Positions 5,914-8,690 of a stretch of DNA of 8,690 nt are shown piece by piece. The position numbers were made by a program, and so were the translations under genes. Each line of letters begins with the position of its first letter. Positions within the stretch are counted from its first letter, which is position 1. The notes beneath the pieces were generated by a model. It was not told the origin of the DNA, did not search any database, and worked only from the letters and a program-made list of their open reading frames with translations. The DNA is from CAZWVM01 sp964637705 (lineage in GTDB: Bacteria; UBA8481), in contig CAZWVM010000153.1 in assembly GCA_964637705.1 (NCBI GenBank), forward strand, positions 1 to 8,690. Reading direction: 5' to 3'.

Positions 5914-8613
5914 TCACGATCCGGGGCGTTTCCTCTCGCGCCGCCGCCGGAGCCACTTCTCGGTCCCGATGACGCCGAAGATGATGAGCCCCGTCGCCGC
6001 GGCTTCGACCCAGGTGTACCACGGCACGGGACTCGTGTGGAAGAGCCGGTTCATGAACGGGTGATAGACGAAGAAGACCTGGGCCGCGAGCATCGCCCCG
6101 ACGCCCGCGAAGACCCATCGGTTCGTGAAGAGACCGACGTCGAGGATCGAGCGGGTGAGCGACCGGCAGTTGAAGAGATAGGCGATCTGGCTGAGAACGA
6201 TCACGTTCACGGCCGTCGTCTCCGCCGTCTCCAGGTCCGCCCCTTCCGCGATCAGTTCGAACTCGAAGATGCCGAAAGCGCCGAGGGTCATGAGCAGGGC
6301 CACGGAGAGAAGCCTCCACACGAAGACCCGCGTCACGATCGGCGTCTTCGGGTCGCGGGGCGGGCGCGACATGAGATCCGATTCCGGCGGTTCGAAGGCC
6401 AGGGCCAGGCCCAGGAGGATCGCCGTCGTCATGTTGATCCAGAGAATCTGGATCGGCTGGATCGGAAGCGGCTGGTTCAGGAGGATCGCGGCGAGGATGA
6501 CGAGTCCCTGCCCGAGGTTGGTCGGCAGCATCCAGACGATGAACTTGGTGAGGTTGTCGAAGATCCCGCGCCCCTCCTCGACCGCCGCCTCGATCGTCGC
6601 GAAGTTGTCGTCGGTGAGGACGAGGTCCGCCGCCTCCTTGGCCACCTCCGTCCCGGTGATCCCCATCGCGACGCCGATGTCCGCCCGCTTCAGGGCCGGC
6701 GCGTCGTTCACGCCGTCGCCCGTCATGGCCACGATCTGCCCTTCCGCCTGCAGCGCCTCCACGAGCCGAAGCTTCTGCTCGGGCGTCACGCGCGCGAAGA
6801 CCTTCACGCGCCGGGCCGCCTCCGCGAACTCCGCGGGCGAAAGCGAAGCGAGATCCGCGCCGGTGAGCGCCTCGACTGAGCCCGGACCGGATACGGGGGG
6901 CAGGATCCCGATCTCCCGCGCGATCGCCGAGGCCGTGACGGGATTGTCGCCCGTGATCATGCGGACGGATATGCCGGCCCGGGCGCAGGTCGCGGCGGCG
7001 CGAATCGCCTCGGGTCGCGGGGGGTCGATCATGCCCTGGAGGCCGAGAAAGACGAGCCCCTTCTCCACCGTCTCGTGGCCGATCCCGGTCTCCGCGGGGC
7101 CGACGTCGATGCACGCGAAGGCGAGAACGCGGAGCGCCCGGCGCGCCATCGCATCCGCCCGTTCCGAGACCGCCGCGGCGTCGATCGGACGGATCCCGCC
7201 GCCCGGTCCCATTTCCGAGCCGCAGCGCGGCAGGATCTTCTCGAGCGCTCCCTTCACGAAGACGACGCCGCCCGCTTCTGCGCGATGCAACGTCGCCATG
7301 TACTTGTGCTCGGAATCGAAGGGCAGGACGGCGAGCCTCGGGTTCCTCTCCTCCTCGGTCGCGCGGTCGAGGCCGGCCTTGGCGGCGGAAACGAGGAGCG
7401 CGCCCTCGGTCGGGTCTCCCTGGACGTTCCAGCGGCTTCCGGACCGAACGAGCGCGCTGTCGTTGCAGAGAAGCCCGGCGCGCAGGCAGGCCCGAAGCGC
7501 CTCGTCCGGCGCGGGTTCGATCAGGCCCGAAGGCTCGTATCCGCCGCCCGTGACGGTGAAGACGCGACCGCCGGCATAGATCTCACGCACCGTCATCTGG
7601 TTCTCGGTCAGCGTTCCGGTCTTGTCGGTGCAGATGACCGTGGTCGATCCGAGCGTCTCGACCGCGGGCAGGCTCCGCGTGACCGCGCCGCGCCGCGCCA
7701 GCCGGTGCACGCCGATCGCGAGCGTGATCGTGACGGCCGCGGGCAGGCCCTCCGGGATGACGGCCACCGCGAAGGCGATCGAGGCGAAGAGGGTCTCGAT
7801 CCCCTCGCGGCCGCGCGCGATCCCGATCCCGAAGGTGACGGCCGCGAGGGCGAAGATGACGTAGAGGACGACGTGGCTGAATTCCGCCATCTTCCTCGTC
7901 AAGGGTGTCTCCAGCGACGAGGTCTCGGTGAGGAGCGTCGAGATGCGGCCGACCTCGGTGGCCGCTCCGGTCGCCACGACGACGCCCTCGCCCTGGCCGG
8001 CCGTGACGAGCGTCGAGGCGTAGAGGCAGTTGGCGCGCGCGGCGAGAACCGCGGTTTCCTCGAGCGGGGCCGGGTTCTTCTCCACCGGCAGGGACTCGCC
8101 GGTCAGGACCGATTCGTCCGTTCGCAGCCGGCTCGCCTCGACGAGGCGAAGGTCCGCGGGCACCTTGTCGCCGGCCTGGATCCGGACGATGTCGCCGGGG
8201 ACGAGTTCCGACGCGTCGCGCATCTCCTCGCGCCCGTCTCGCCGGACCAGCGCGCGGGTGCGGGCCGAGCGGGCGAGGGCGGCGAGCGCCGACGCGGCCT
8301 TCAGTTCCTGCACGAAACCGATGATCGCATTCAAGAGGACGACGGCGAAGATGACGCCGGCATCGACCGGTCCCTTGATCGCGGCCGTGACCGCGCCGGA
8401 GAAGAGAAGCACGTAAATGAGAGGCTGGTGGAACTGGAGGAGGAATCGCTTGAGGGGGCCGGGGCCGCCGGAAGCGGCGAGGGCGTTCGGTCCGTATCGG
8501 TTCAACCGGGCCGCGGCCTCCGGGGCCGTCAGTCCCTCGGAGCGGACCCCGAGCTTCTCGATGGCTTCGGCCGACGACAGGGCATGCCAGGGCCTGTCGT
8601 CGGCCGATGGCAT
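5914..8613 (-). CDS. P2-type cation-transporting ATPase (PacL/CtpF-like)
   Basis: Ion pump of 899 aa with a full P-type layout. N-terminal cation-ATPase domain (WHALSSAEAIEKLG, GLTAPEAAARLNRYGPN) at about 9-50; helices M1-M2 at about 61-103; actuator domain with TGES at 171-174; M3-M4 at about 246-303 with PEGLP at 287-291, typical of P2 pumps; phosphorylation motif CTDKTGTLT with D330; nucleotide-binding domain with KGA at 454-456; TGDN at 555-558; hinge GDGVNDAP at 632-639; M5-M10 at about 691-886. The tail is basic (RRRRERKR). No heavy-metal N-terminal domains or CPC motif are seen, so it is not a copper or zinc pump. Compared with the SERCA pattern, M5 has Q702 in place of a glutamate and M6 has A731 in place of the key aspartate, so calcium specificity is uncertain; Ca2+, Mg2+ or an alkali ion are options. 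ATG 8613 is the only plausible start in the window, because no in-frame start codon lies between it and 8690, though the frame remains open to the edge. Confidence 0.94.
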   Translation of the reverse strand: MPSADDRPWHALSSAEAIEKLGVRSEGLTAPEAAARLNRYGPNALAASGGPGPLKRFLLQFHQPLIYVLLFSGAVTAAIKGPVDAGVIFAVVLLNAIIGFVQELKAASALAALARSARTRALVRRDGREEMRDASELVPGDIVRIQAGDKVPADLRLVEASRLRTDESVLTGESLPVEKNPAPLEETAVLAARANCLYASTLVTAGQGEGVVVATGAATEVGRISTLLTETSSLETPLTRKMAEFSHVVLYVIFALAAVTFGIGIARGREGIETLFASIAFAVAVIPEGLPAAVTITLAIGVHRLARRGAVTRSLPAVETLGSTTVICTDKTGTLTENQMTVREIYAGGRVFTVTGGGYEPSGLIEPAPDEALRACLRAGLLCNDSALVRSGSRWNVQGDPTEGALLVSAAKAGLDRATEEERNPRLAVLPFDSEHKYMATLHRAEAGGVVFVKGALEKILPRCGSEMGPGGGIRPIDAAAVSERADAMARRALRVLAFACIDVGPAETGIGHETVEKGLVFLGLQGMIDPPRPEAIRAAATCARAGISVRMITGDNPVTASAIAREIGILPPVSGPGSVEALTGADLASLSPAEFAEAARRVKVFARVTPEQKLRLVEALQAEGQIVAMTGDGVNDAPALKRADIGVAMGITGTEVAKEAADLVLTDDNFATIEAAVEEGRGIFDNLTKFIVWMLPTNLGQGLVILAAILLNQPLPIQPIQILWINMTTAILLGLALAFEPPESDLMSRPPRDPKTPIVTRVFVWRLLSVALLMTLGAFGIFEFELIAEGADLETAETTAVNVIVLSQIAYLFNCRSLTRSILDVGLFTNRWVFAGVGAMLAAQVFFVYHPFMNRLFHTSPVPWYTWVEAAATGLIIFGVIGTEKWLRRRRERKRPGS

Positions 8614-8614
8614 C
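8561..8614 (-). promoter_or_regulatory. Long inverted repeat over the P-type ATPase start codon
   Basis: On the minus strand, TCGGCCGACGACAGG (8607-8593) and CCTGTCGTCGGCCGA (8581-8567) are perfect 15-bp complements with an 11-nt loop (8592-8582). After a small internal mismatch, bases 8614-8611, including the ATG, can pair with 8563-8560. In mRNA this would be a very stable hairpin that starts at codon 3 and buries the initiation codon. Each arm includes the self-palindrome TCGGCCGA, which partly explains the symmetry. A role in translation control is inferred from position only. Confidence 0.7.
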
Positions 8615-8690
8615 CGCCCCGCGTCGCCCGGCCACGTCCCCCCGACATCCGCCGGCCCCCGGCCGCGGCGACGGGCGCGACATCCGTCAG
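8614..8690. other. GC-rich upstream region without a recognised gene
   Basis: These 77 bases before the P-type ATPase contain no AT-rich -10 box and no convincing ribosome site beyond a short G-run (GGGG, 4 nt before the ATG). The frame of the pump stays open to the edge but has no start codon here. The promoter must lie inside this unusual sequence or beyond the window, or the gene is co-transcribed with one upstream. Confidence 0.4.

Noticed and set aside
6269..7579. 436-residue plus-strand open frame inside the P-type ATPase gene
   Set aside because: Ser/Arg/Ala-rich antisense shadow of a gene whose catalytic motifs are all intact on the minus strand.
7583..8683. 366-residue minus-strand frame starting upstream of the P-type ATPase start
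   Set aside because: A frame-shifted reading of the ATPase gene, Arg/Gly/Pro-rich, with no motifs.

Overview
The window comes from a GC-rich bacterium with tightly packed genes. Several long open frames opposite real genes are by-products of the base composition. Start codons are mixed ATG and GTG, two promoter-like boxes sit almost on top of their start codons (leaderless style), and an intergenic array of GAGTNRG heptamers is present. I would guess an Acidobacteriota, Gemmatimonadota or similar environmental lineage, but nothing here fixes the phylum.

Layout: (1) 5-1270, minus strand: complete lysA, diaminopimelate decarboxylase, the last step of lysine synthesis. (2) 1271-1556: divergent intergenic region with a good sigma70-type promoter for lysA, a 12-unit heptamer array (1314-1397), and a weak promoter candidate for the plus-strand genes. 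(3) 1557-5868, plus strand: a compact four-gene operon of the MacAB/Lol type: membrane-fusion protein, ABC ATPase, and two paralogous FtsX/MacB-type permeases. The junctions are a 4-nt GTGA overlap, a 4-nt gap and a 1-nt gap, so translation is probably coupled. (4) 5869-5913: a short convergent gap. (5) 5914-8613, minus strand: a complete P2-type cation-transporting ATPase (PacL/CtpF-like). (6) 8614-8690: upstream sequence with no recognised gene.

The four operon genes together should form one envelope transporter. The ATPase dimer drives a pair of related permeases, and the fusion protein bridges toward the outer membrane. No TolC-like outer-membrane channel is in the window and the substrate is unknown. 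lysA and the P-type ATPase are unrelated neighbours by function.

The most unusual structures are not genes. A perfect 15-bp inverted repeat with an 11-nt loop lies in the first codons of the P-type ATPase and can be extended so that the AUG itself is paired. A 15-bp in-frame tandem repeat forms the C-terminal tail of the ABC ATPase. The heptamer array separates lysA from the transporter operon. The P-type ATPase also lacks several acidic cation ligands of calcium pumps. I see no wholly new multi-gene system.
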